Source: Phycisphaerae bacterium (lineage in GTDB: Bacteria > Planctomycetota > Phycisphaerae > Phycisphaerales > SM1A02). Taken from it: a stretch of 64,000 nt of DNA. The position numbers and the translations under genes are program-made. The stretch spans positions 1-64,000 of the forward strand of contig VGXO01000006.1 of assembly GCA_016873275.1 (NCBI GenBank), given 5' to 3'. This document shows, one piece after another, positions 56,317-64,000 of this stretch; position 1 is the first letter of the stretch; each line of letters opens with the position of its first letter. Under the pieces are notes generated by a model. It was not told the DNA's origin. It did not search any database and saw only the letters and a list, made by a program, of their open reading frames with translations.

Positions 56317-57714
56317 ATGACCGACGCCGCCGTCGCCTCCCCCAACGAGCTCTCCGTCGACGTGCAGGTCGACTCGACCTCGCCGACCTCCCGCCGCCTC
56401 AAGGTGACGGTGCAGTCCGCCGAGGTGGACCGCCGCCTCGAGGAGGCGTTCGCCTCCATCGCCCGCGACGCGGCGCTGCCGGGATTTCGGCGCGGCAAGG
56501 TTCCCCGGGCGATGCTCGAGAGGAGGTTCGGTCCTGACGTTGCCCGCGACACCCGCGACCGCCTCATCGGGCTTGCGCTCTCGGAGGCGATCCGCAAGGC
56601 GCAGGTGCGTCCGCTCGGCGAGCCCGAGCTTCCCAAGGGCGCGGTGCCGCCCGAACTCGAGCGCGGTCGCGACTACGTCTTCGAGGTGGACCTCGAGGTG
56701 ATGCCCGACTTCGAGCTCCCGAAGATCGAGGGGCTCAAGATCCGCAAGCCCGTCGGCTCCGTGCCCGACGCCGCGATCGACGCGGAGATCGAGCGGCAGC
56801 GCCGGTGGTTCGGCAATCCCGAGCGGATCAGCGGTCCCTTCGAGGCGATGGATCGGATGATCGGTCCCGTCAAGGTGTTCCGCGAGGGCGTCGCTGAGCC
56901 GTTCTTCACCGCCGACGATGCCCTCGCGACGGTCCCCACCGACGCGGAGGGCGGCCGCGGGCAGTTCCTCGGCGTTCTCGTCGACGGGCTCGCGGCGAAG
57001 CTCAAGGGACGCAAGATCGGCGACGCGGTGGTGATCGAGACGATCGGTCCGGAGGGACACGAGCTTCCGGAGGTCCGCGGGGCGAAGCTCCGGATGGAGT
57101 ACGAGATCCGCGACGCCGAGCGGATCCATCCTGCCTCGAACGAGGAGGTCGCGGCGGCGCTGGGTCTCCCCTCCGCCGACGACGTCCGTCCGCAGGTGAA
57201 GCTCGCCCTCGAGGACCGCATGTCGAGCGAGCAGCGTGGCGCCATGCGCGAGCAGGTCGCCGAGCAGCTCGTCGGCGCCACGAACATGGCGCTGCCCGAG
57301 AAGCTCTCGACCCAGCAGGCGACCTCGATGGTCGAGCGGCGCCGCGCCGAGCTCCTCTCGCGCGGACTCGATCCCGAGCGCCTCGAGACCGAGCTTGCCC
57401 GCTTCCGACAGGAGTCGGAGCCGCGGCTCCGCGACCAGCTGAAGCTCTCGCTGATCCTCATCCGCGTCGCGGAGCAGCTCGGGGTGACCGTCAGCGAGAA
57501 CGAGGTCAACGCCCGCATCGCGCGGCTCGCCCGGCAGCGCGGGGAGCGACCGGACCAGCTGCGGAACGAGCTCGCCAAGGCGAACCGGATCGGGGCGCTC
57601 GCGAGCGACCTTCGCGAGCAGAAGACGCTCGATCGGATCATCGACAAGGCGGAGGTCACCGAGACCTCGATCGACGAGTGGAACGCCGACGCCGCCCGCC
57701 GCGCGACGCGATGA
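56317..57714 (+). CDS. tig: Trigger factor
   Basis: Trigger factor is a ribosome-bound chaperone. The 465-residue protein has the N-terminal ribosome-binding domain with LPGFRRGKVPRAMLERRFG (residues ~56-74), a middle domain where the PPIase region is recognisable only by position, and a C-terminal helical region typical of the family. The FKBP-like PPIase domain is divergent, so prolyl isomerase activity may be absent. The ATG at 57711 of the next gene overlaps its stop. clpP, the usual downstream gene, is replaced by a small membrane protein. Confidence 0.9.
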   Translation: MTDAAVASPNELSVDVQVDSTSPTSRRLKVTVQSAEVDRRLEEAFASIARDAALPGFRRGKVPRAMLERRFGPDVARDTRDRLIGLALSEAIRKAQVRPLGEPELPKGAVPPELERGRDYVFEVDLEVMPDFELPKIEGLKIRKPVGSVPDAAIDAEIERQRRWFGNPERISGPFEAMDRMIGPVKVFREGVAEPFFTADDALATVPTDAEGGRGQFLGVLVDGLAAKLKGRKIGDAVVIETIGPEGHELPEVRGAKLRMEYEIRDAERIHPASNEEVAAALGLPSADDVRPQVKLALEDRMSSEQRGAMREQVAEQLVGATNMALPEKLSTQQATSMVERRRAELLSRGLDPERLETELARFRQESEPRLRDQLKLSLILIRVAEQLGVTVSENEVNARIARLARQRGERPDQLRNELAKANRIGALASDLREQKTLDRIIDKAEVTETSIDEWNADAARRATR

Positions 57715-58034
57715 TGTCGCTCGCGGCGGTGCCCGCAGGTTCGCCCCCGCCCGACGTCGAGTCCCTCGCGGCGGAGACCCTCCCGTGGCTCGGCGTCTTC
57801 GCGGTGGCGGCGGTGGTCCTGTGGATCCTCGCGACCATGCTGAAGCGTCGCCTCGCGAGGGGCGTGGATCGCTCCCCCGCCGGATTCTCGGTCGAGGAGA
57901 TCGACCGCCTTCGCTCGCAAGGCGAGCTCTCCGAGGAGCAGGCGCGAGCGATCCGCCGGGCGCTGATCGATGACTCGACACGATCCGCGGTCTCACCTCG
58001 GCAGGGACCGGGAACGCCTCCCTCGGGCGCGTGA
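57711..58034 (+). CDS. Small single-pass membrane protein with SHOCT-like C-terminus
   Basis: The 107-residue protein has one membrane helix ([20 protein letters not shown], about residues 24-43), a basic segment and a C-terminal [27 protein letters not shown] stretch resembling the SHOCT (short C-terminal) domain. A disordered Pro/Ser tail follows. It overlaps the tig stop by 4 bases and is followed by a GC-rich hairpin at 58047-58066. Function is unknown; its coupling to trigger factor is consistent and notable. Confidence 0.75.
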   Translation: MMSLAAVPAGSPPPDVESLAAETLPWLGVFAVAAVVLWILATMLKRRLARGVDRSPAGFSVEEIDRLRSQGELSEEQARAIRRALIDDSTRSAVSPRQGPGTPPSGA

Positions 58035-58046
58035 CCACGGGAAAAG

Positions 58047-58066
58047 CGGCGGAAACCTCACCGCCG
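58047..58066 (+). terminator. Short hairpin between the SHOCT gene and clpX
   Basis: CGGCGG and CCGCCG (6 bp, 8-base loop) lie 13 bases after the stop. Weak terminator candidate with no U tract. Confidence 0.35.
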
Positions 58067-58212
58067 ACTTGTCCAGCACCGGGCAGGTGCCATCGTCTTG
58101 GTCGTTCGAGCAGCGTGCGTGCCGGGGATGCGCCGGGCATGCTAAGGATCGACCAGTACACTTGCCCTCGCTCCATCGGACGAGGCGCGATCTCGTGAGG
58201 AGCCGAGAGCCC

Positions 58213-59619
<1,407 letters not shown>

Positions 59620-59705
59620 CGCCGCGGCGACCACGCCCCTACGGCGCGATCGCGGAGGCGATCGCCGCGCGGGGCGGCGGAGCGCCGCTTGGGCATCGCG
59701 AGTTC

Positions 59706-60107
59706 GTGGATCTCCTCTGGGAGGGTCTCCGCGGGACCGGCGTGTCCTGGCTCGGGATCTACCTCGTCGATCCCGCCGCGCCATCCGACTCGCGGCTCGT
59801 GCTGGGAGCCTGCCGCGACCGCCCGGCGTGCTCTCCGATCGGGCTCCACGGGGTCTGCGGGCGCGGCCTGACGACGCGGCAGACGGTGATCGTCGAGGAC
59901 GTCCGGACCTTGGGCTCGAGCTACGTCGCCTGCGATCCGCGGGACCTCTCCGAGATCGTGCTCCCTCTCGGGAATCCCGAGCCTTGGGGGGTCCTTGACC
60001 TCGACAGCCACGAGGTGGGTGCGTTCGGGGCGGAGGATGCCCGCGGTCTCACCTCGCTGATCGAGGCGGCTCGACTTCGACCCGAGCACTCCGGCGCGGA
60101 CCGCTGA
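59706..60107 (+). CDS. GAF-domain free-methionine-(R)-sulfoxide reductase
   Basis: The 133-residue GAF protein matches fRMsr (YebR/MsrC), which reduces free Met-R-sulfoxide. The three functional cysteines are conserved: DRPACSPIGLHGVCGRG carries the first two and YVACDPRDLSEIVLPL the third (catalytic). GVLDLDSHEVGAFGAEDARGL is also typical. I used the GTG at 59706, but the usual N-terminus is longer: in-frame sequence continues upstream to a CTG at 59616 overlapping the clpX stop, so the start is uncertain. It sits just after clpX. No N-terminal signal is present. Confidence 0.85.
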   Translation: MDLLWEGLRGTGVSWLGIYLVDPAAPSDSRLVLGACRDRPACSPIGLHGVCGRGLTTRQTVIVEDVRTLGSSYVACDPRDLSEIVLPLGNPEPWGVLDLDSHEVGAFGAEDARGLTSLIEAARLRPEHSGADR

Positions 60108-60268
60108 CGCCAAGCCTGGGTCGGAGCAGGTCGGGGCGCCTCATCCCCGCCGCCTCGCCTGCACGGAACTCCGAGGCTCCCGAGTCGGGCGAGGAAGCCT
60201 GCCGAGCCTGCGGAGAAGTGCTCCCGGATCAACACCTGCCGAGATCGACCCTCGACGTGGGTGGACCG

Positions 60269-60297
60269 TTGCCCCGGTCGAGGCTGCTCGCTATCCT
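60269..60297 (+). promoter_or_regulatory. Promoter of rpmB
   Basis: TTGCCC (60269-60274) and TATCCT (60292-60297) with a 17-base spacer; the leader to the rpmB ATG is about 27 bases. Confidence 0.6.
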
Positions 60298-60330
60298 CCG
60301 CGATTCTTCAAAGTCGCCCCGGACACCGCC

Positions 60331-60585
60331 ATGCCCCGTCAATGCCACTTCACCGGCGCCCGAACCTCCTTCGGCAACTCGATCCGTACCCGCGGTCGTG
60401 CCAAGTACTTGGGCGGCGTCGGCACGAAGATCACCGCCTGCACCCGCCGCAAGTTCAAGCCGAACCTGCAGACGGTGACGGCGCTCGTGGATGGCGTGCC
60501 GAAGCGGATCAAGGTCTCGACCAAGGCGATCCGTCAGGGTCTCGTCGTCAAGCCGATGCGCCGCGCGGCGACGCGGGCGAAGTGA
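60331..60585 (+). CDS. rpmB: 50S ribosomal protein L28 (bL28)
   Basis: The 84-residue basic protein has the L28 pattern: CHFTGARTSFGNSIRTRGRAKY..GGVGTKITACTRRKFKPNLQTV and the C-terminal IKVSTKAIRQGLVVKP. It forms part of the 50S subunit near the exit tunnel region. It lacks the two Cys-x2-Cys pairs of the zinc-binding form. A clear promoter is upstream. It is followed by 454 bases without a protein gene. Confidence 0.95.
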   Translation: MPRQCHFTGARTSFGNSIRTRGRAKYLGGVGTKITACTRRKFKPNLQTVTALVDGVPKRIKVSTKAIRQGLVVKPMRRAATRAK

Positions 60586-60655
60586 TCGTCGCGCACGTAG
60601 GTCAACTCGCCCGACCGAAGTCAAGCGGTTCTGGTGAGATTTTCCCTTGTCTTGG

Positions 60656-60683
60656 TTGACCCCCCGCCACATGGGTCTACCCT
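60656..60683 (+). promoter_or_regulatory. Promoter upstream of the structured region before dnaG
   Basis: TTGACC (60656-60661) and TACCCT (60678-60683) with a 16-base spacer. The transcript would begin near 60690, at the 5' edge of the structured segment. Confidence 0.55.
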
Positions 60684-60689
60684 CCCTCC

Positions 60690-60895
60690 CGGAGTGACTC
60701 GGACGGTCCATTGGGTGGATCCGGAAACCCTTCCGACCCCTCGGACCTGAGTGCCAGCCACGCCTCCCGCGCCTTGGAGCGGGCACAACCTGAGGTGTCG
60801 CGACCGGCGGGGAACGCACCCCGATGAAGCCGGCGCGGGAGATGAGAGGCACGCGGCACGGACGCTCGCGGCTCACAGAGGCTGGAGTCCACTGA
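60690..60895 (+). ncRNA. Candidate structured RNA upstream of dnaG (unassigned)
   Basis: Three nested pairings are visible: P1 AGTGACTC (60693-60700) with GAGTCCACT (60885-60893, one bulged C); P2 GTG..AGCC (60751-60759, two bulged bases) with GGCTCAC (60870-60876); P3 CTCCCGCGCC (60764-60773) with GGCGCGGGAG (60832-60841), a perfect 10-bp helix. Side hairpins CGGAA/TTCCG (60722-60735) and GGGG/CCCC (60809-60822) also fit. The promoter start near 60690 coincides with P1. The closed ~200-nt rod resembles 6S RNA in size and shape, but I find no diagnostic 6S, SRP, tmRNA or RNase P sequence. It may instead be a long dnaG leader element. Confidence 0.4.
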
Positions 60896-61039
60896 ATCGC
60901 AGGTCAGAACGCCAAGGCGCCCCCCGGCGACCGTGGCGGTGTTCTTCGCTCGCTCCCGCGCTGCCATGCACTCGCTCCATTCCATCCTTCTGCGTGCGCC
61001 CGTCGAGGACTCGGCGGAGATCTCCGGAGGAATGGCAGC

Positions 61040-62908
61040 ATGAGCTTCGACCGCTCCGACCGCGACCGCGTCCTCGAGGCGACCGATCTGGTCGCCCTCG
61101 TCGGCGAGCACGTCAGGCTCGCTCCCAAGGGTCGCGAGCACCTCGGGCTGTGCCCCTTCCATGACGACCACCGCCCGTCGATGGCGGTGGTGACGCACAA
61201 GGGAATCCCCTTCTTCAAGTGCTTCTCCTGCGGCGCCGCGGGCAACGCGATCGACTTCGTGATGCGGTATCACCGCGTGGAGTTCCCCGAGGCGCTGCGG
61301 CTGCTCGCCGAGCGGAGCGGCATCACGCTCACGCCCCGCCGCTCGGAGTCGGGCGCCGATCGCGACGCGCGGACCGGGCTCCTCAAGGCAAACGAGTTCG
61401 CGTCGCGCACCTTCCGCCGGTTCCTCGCCGACGGGTCGCTCGGCACCTCCTCGCGCGAGATGATCGCCCGCCGAGGCGTCCCCGCGGCGGCGCAGGAGTC
61501 CTTCGCCCTCGGCGCGGCGCCCGCCGGCTGGGATCACCTCTCGAAGGTCGTCTCGGCGTGGCTTGCCCGTGGTCGCGGCGCCGAGGATGCCGCCGTGCGG
61601 ATCGAGGACTTCGTGGACGCCGGGCTGCTCCGCCGCAGCTCGCGCGGCGAGTGGATCGACGGGTTCCGCCACCGCCTGATGTTCCCGATCCGCAGCGAGA
61701 TGGGTCGCGTCGTCGCGTTCGGGGCGAGGCAGATCGATCCCGAGGACCAGCCCAAGTACCTGAACAGCCCCGAGTCCGCGGTCTTCAAGAAGTCCGCGAC
61801 GCTCTTCGGGCTCGACCTCGCCAAGCAGTCGATCATCCGCCGCCGGCTCGCGGTCGTCGTCGAGGGCTACCTCGACGTCATCGCCTGCCATGCCGCGGGC
61901 TTCGATCACGTGGTGGCGACGCTCGGCACCGCCCTCACCGCCGAGCACGCGAGGCTCCTGCGGAACAAGGCGGAGGCGGTGGTCCTCCTCTTCGACGGCG
62001 ACGAGGCGGGGCAGCGTGCCGCCGACCGCGCGGTCGAGGTGTTCTTCGGCGGCACGCTCGACGTGCGGATCGGCGTCCTGCCCGGCGGGCTGGATCCGGA
62101 CGATCTCCTCAAGAAGCCGGAGGGTCGCGAGGTGCTCGAGGCGACGGTCGCGGGGGCGATCGACTCGCTCGAGTTCCTCCTGCAGCGGTTCCGCGGAACG
62201 TGGCGGGACGCGACCGGACTCTCGGGGCGACAGCAGGCGCTGGAGGCGTTCCTGCGCCGGCTCGCCGACCTCGGATTCGCGCGGATGAACCCCCTGCGTC
62301 GGAGCCTCGTCCTCGAGCGGCTCGCCGCCTGGACGGGGGTCACCACGGGCGCCCTTCTCGGGGCGATGCCCGCGGCGGTCTCGCGCCAGGTCGCCGCGCC
62401 GAGCTCGATGACGGCCGAATCCCCGCCGCCCTCGGTCGCCTCCCCCTTCGACGCCGCGATCGAGGTGCCGCCGTCGCGGCGGGTCGCGGAGCACACGCTC
62501 GTCTCGGTGCTCATCGCCTTTCCCCAGCACGCCGCCGACGCACCGGCTCGCCCCTTGCTCGATCCCCTCGCGAACGTCGCGCGGACGTGGCTGCTCGCGG
62601 CGCTCGCCGCCGGTCGCGAGCCGGTCTATTCCGACCTCTTCGCCGAGGTGCCCGCCCCGCGGCACCGCGACCTCGACGAGCTCCTTGCGCTCGCCGACCG
62701 CCGCCCCTCGCTCGAGGGCGATGCGCCGACGCAGCTCGCCGCCGCGCTCGACGACCTCGACCGCCTCGACCGCCTCGCGGAGATCGACCGCGAGCGACTC
62801 GACTCGGCGAGCCCCTCGGATCCCCTGGAAGTTGCCCGCCGCCTCGAGCGGCTTCGACATGGAGGCGGTCGCGCGACCGCCATCGGAAGGATCGCCCGCC
62901 CCGCGTGA
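61040..62908 (+). CDS. dnaG: DNA primase
   Basis: DnaG makes RNA primers at the replication fork. The 622-residue protein has the CHC2 zinc finger (CPFHDDHRPSM..FKCFSCGAAGNAIDFV, about residues 38-70), the Toprim domain with VVVEGYLDVIACHAAGFDHVVATLGTALTAEHARLL and LFDGDEAGQRAADRA acidic residues, and a C-terminal helicase-binding region. Length is normal. A GGAGGA Shine-Dalgarno sequence is 8 bases before the ATG. It precedes rpoD, the classical macromolecular synthesis arrangement, here with rpmB upstream instead of rpsU. Confidence 0.95.
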   Translation: MSFDRSDRDRVLEATDLVALVGEHVRLAPKGREHLGLCPFHDDHRPSMAVVTHKGIPFFKCFSCGAAGNAIDFVMRYHRVEFPEALRLLAERSGITLTPRRSESGADRDARTGLLKANEFASRTFRRFLADGSLGTSSREMIARRGVPAAAQESFALGAAPAGWDHLSKVVSAWLARGRGAEDAAVRIEDFVDAGLLRRSSRGEWIDGFRHRLMFPIRSEMGRVVAFGARQIDPEDQPKYLNSPESAVFKKSATLFGLDLAKQSIIRRRLAVVVEGYLDVIACHAAGFDHVVATLGTALTAEHARLLRNKAEAVVLLFDGDEAGQRAADRAVEVFFGGTLDVRIGVLPGGLDPDDLLKKPEGREVLEATVAGAIDSLEFLLQRFRGTWRDATGLSGRQQALEAFLRRLADLGFARMNPLRRSLVLERLAAWTGVTTGALLGAMPAAVSRQVAAPSSMTAESPPPSVASPFDAAIEVPPSRRVAEHTLVSVLIAFPQHAADAPARPLLDPLANVARTWLLAALAAGREPVYSDLFAEVPAPRHRDLDELLALADRRPSLEGDAPTQLAAALDDLDRLDRLAEIDRERLDSASPSDPLEVARRLERLRHGGGRATAIGRIARPA

Positions 62909-62944
62909 ACGCCGCCTACCCTCGGCGATTGGAGCCTCGTCCCC

Positions 62945-64000
62945 GTGAGCCTGGTCATCCACGAACTGCAACCGGTCCTTCGCGAGCTCGTCACCGTCGG
63001 CATCCAGCGCCGCTGGATCAGCTACGAGGAGCTCAACACCTGCCTCCCCGATGACTTCGTGGATCCGGTGCGGCTCGACGAGCTCCTCGTCCTGCTGCGC
63101 CATCACGCGGTCACCCTGATCGACGAGCCGGAGGTGCGCCGCTCGGGTCACGCCTGCTTCGTCGCGCCGCTGCAGACCGAGCTCAAGTTCATCCGCGACG
63201 ATCCCAAGAAGTCCTCGAAGGCGCCGAAGGTCGAGATGATCGACGACGAGGCGCCCCCCGATCCCGAGGAGGCGGAGGTCCCCGACGCCGCCGCCGAGCG
63301 GCTCGCCGAGGACGTCGCCGAGACGACCGAGACCGGCGAGGCGCCCGAGACCGCGGAGACCGACGAGGAGATCCTCGACGACGCGGAGGCGCAGGCGGTG
63401 GTGGAGCAGGCGATCGCCGAGCAGGGCTCGCGGCGGATCGACGACCCCATCCGCATGTACCTCACGCAGATGGGCACGATTCCCCTCCTCACCCGCGAGG
63501 AGGAGATCCGCCTGGCGAAGAAGATCGAGACGACCCGGATGATCTTCCGCCGCAAGGTCCTCGAGAGCGACTACGCCGGCACCTGCGCGATCGAGATCCT
63601 CAGGCAGGTCCACGAGGGCAGCCTGCCCTTCGACCGGACGATGCGCATCTCGACCGCGGAGCCGAACGCGAAGGAGAAGATCGCGGCGCGGATCCCGGTG
63701 AACCGCGTGACCGTCGACAAGCTGCTCCAGCTCAACCGCGAGGCGTGGGATGCGCTGCAGGGCGCGACCAACGAGACCACCCTCGCCCGGCTGAAGGACG
63801 AGATGCTGCGCCGGCGGCGGCGCATCGCCACGCTCCTCGAGGAGTGCTGCCTCCGCACCGGCCGCATCCAGCCGCTGCTGCGGAAGCTGCAGGCGATCAA
63901 CCGCAAGGTCCAGCACCTCGAGGCGACGCTCGCCAAGGCGGCGAAGCAGCCGGACAAGCACGATCCCGAGGACCTCATGGTCATGCGGGAGGAGCGGGAC
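62945..64000 (+). CDS. rpoD: RNA polymerase primary sigma factor RpoD, N-terminal part (runs off the window)
   Basis: The gene starts with GTG at 62945 and continues past the window end; 352 codons are visible. Residues about 1-75 match sigma region 1.1, followed by an acidic Glu/Ala/Asp linker (about 80-155) and region 1.2 with DDPIRMYLTQMGTIPLLTREEEIRLAKKIE (about 165-195). A long non-conserved region then follows. Region 2 onward lies beyond 64000. GGAG (62930-62934 region) is 10 bases before the start, and TACCCT at 62917-62922 may be a local -10. It follows dnaG by 36 bases, as in the classical dnaG-rpoD pair. Confidence 0.9.
   Translation, partial: MSLVIHELQPVLRELVTVGIQRRWISYEELNTCLPDDFVDPVRLDELLVLLRHHAVTLIDEPEVRRSGHACFVAPLQTELKFIRDDPKKSSKAPKVEMIDDEAPPDPEEAEVPDAAAERLAEDVAETTETGEAPETAETDEEILDDAEAQAVVEQAIAEQGSRRIDDPIRMYLTQMGTIPLLTREEEIRLAKKIETTRMIFRRKVLESDYAGTCAIEILRQVHEGSLPFDRTMRISTAEPNAKEKIAARIPVNRVTVDKLLQLNREAWDALQGATNETTLARLKDEMLRRRRRIATLLEECCLRTGRIQPLLRKLQAINRKVQHLEATLAKAAKQPDKHDPEDLMVMREERD

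Larger units (their letters stand above)
60586..61039 (+). other. Intergenic region between rpmB and dnaG: promoter and structured segment
   Basis: No coding sequence is supported here. The region holds a sigma-70-type promoter (60656-60683), then about 200 bases able to form three nested stems (see the RNA entry), and then a dnaG leader. Immediately before dnaG, GGAGGA (61026-61031) is spaced 8 bases from the dnaG ATG; it also abuts a 3-codon reading frame, ATG-GCA-GCA-TGA, that overlaps that ATG. Nothing else stands out between 60894 and 61025. Confidence 0.8.

Noticed and set aside
60690-60895. SRP RNA, tmRNA, RNase P or cobalamin riboswitch
   Set aside because: The diagnostic conserved stretches of these RNAs (SRP domain IV loop, tRNA-like ends, RNase P core, B12 box) are not seen.
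60677-63961. A minus-strand frame of about 1094 codons opposite dnaG and rpoD
   Set aside because: It is antisense to dnaG and rpoD, whose families are certain, and shows no domain.

Overview
The window is very GC-rich, gene-dense chromosomal DNA with no insertion sequences, phage genes or CRISPR array. It encodes an LPS Kdo transferase, complex I subunits, lipoproteins, an ECF sigma factor, two kinds of DNA photolyase and a type III glutamine synthetase. This fits an aerobic or facultative, light-exposed, Gram-negative-type bacterium. Lineage is inference: the DUF1573 and pseudopilin-like modules, the domain fusions and the base composition suit the Planctomycetota (Phycisphaerae-like), but there is no rRNA here to settle it.

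Layout. 1-8750: D-aminoacyl-tRNA deacylase and a MEMO protein on minus, then a DUF1573-ankyrin lipoprotein, M32 carboxypeptidase, TypA/BipA and aspartokinase on plus. 8877-12220: a minus block of tRNA-Arg(CCG), MazG-like pyrophosphohydrolase, WaaA, ThiL and a TsaE-YacG fusion. 12306-19523: an MFS protein faces a four-gene minus cluster of FeS photolyase, SRPBCC/SDR protein, CPD photolyase and an exported esterase-like protein. 19621-30000: two tandem membrane-thioredoxin proteins, TilS, a small membrane protein, an ECF sigma factor with two downstream envelope proteins, a UbiE methyltransferase, a metal-site-less amidohydrolase homologue, a lipoprotein, an RluA-type synthase and a Nudix protein. 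29989-36618: POT transporter with a large insertion, then a coupled YyaL / half-asparaginase / AbgT unit. 36748-41254: two membrane proteins, LysA, a small protein, and PgsA-PgpA. 41273-48224: nuoJKLMN with its own promoter. 48316-53825: tRNA-Arg(ACG), YfcE phosphodiesterase, membrane protein, then CorA, MoxR-type AAA and VWA proteins. 53948-64000: glnN, tig, a SHOCT protein, clpX, a free-methionine-sulfoxide reductase, rpmB, a structured intergenic region, dnaG and the start of rpoD.

Two expression habits recur. Fourteen gene junctions use a 4-base ATGA overlap, implying translational coupling. At least eight transcription units carry a -10-like hexamer only 6-9 bases before the start codon, which predicts leaderless mRNAs. 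Other genes (dnaG, the M32 peptidase, the 36748 membrane protein) have a clear Shine-Dalgarno sequence, so both initiation modes seem to coexist.

The least ordinary items are the TsaE-YacG fusion, the pseudopilin-like module inside the POT transporter, a candidate ~200-nt structured RNA upstream of dnaG, the amidohydrolase homologue lacking its metal ligands, the YyaL-DsbD-alpha fusion beside a half-length asparaginase, and a tig-clpX locus without clpP.
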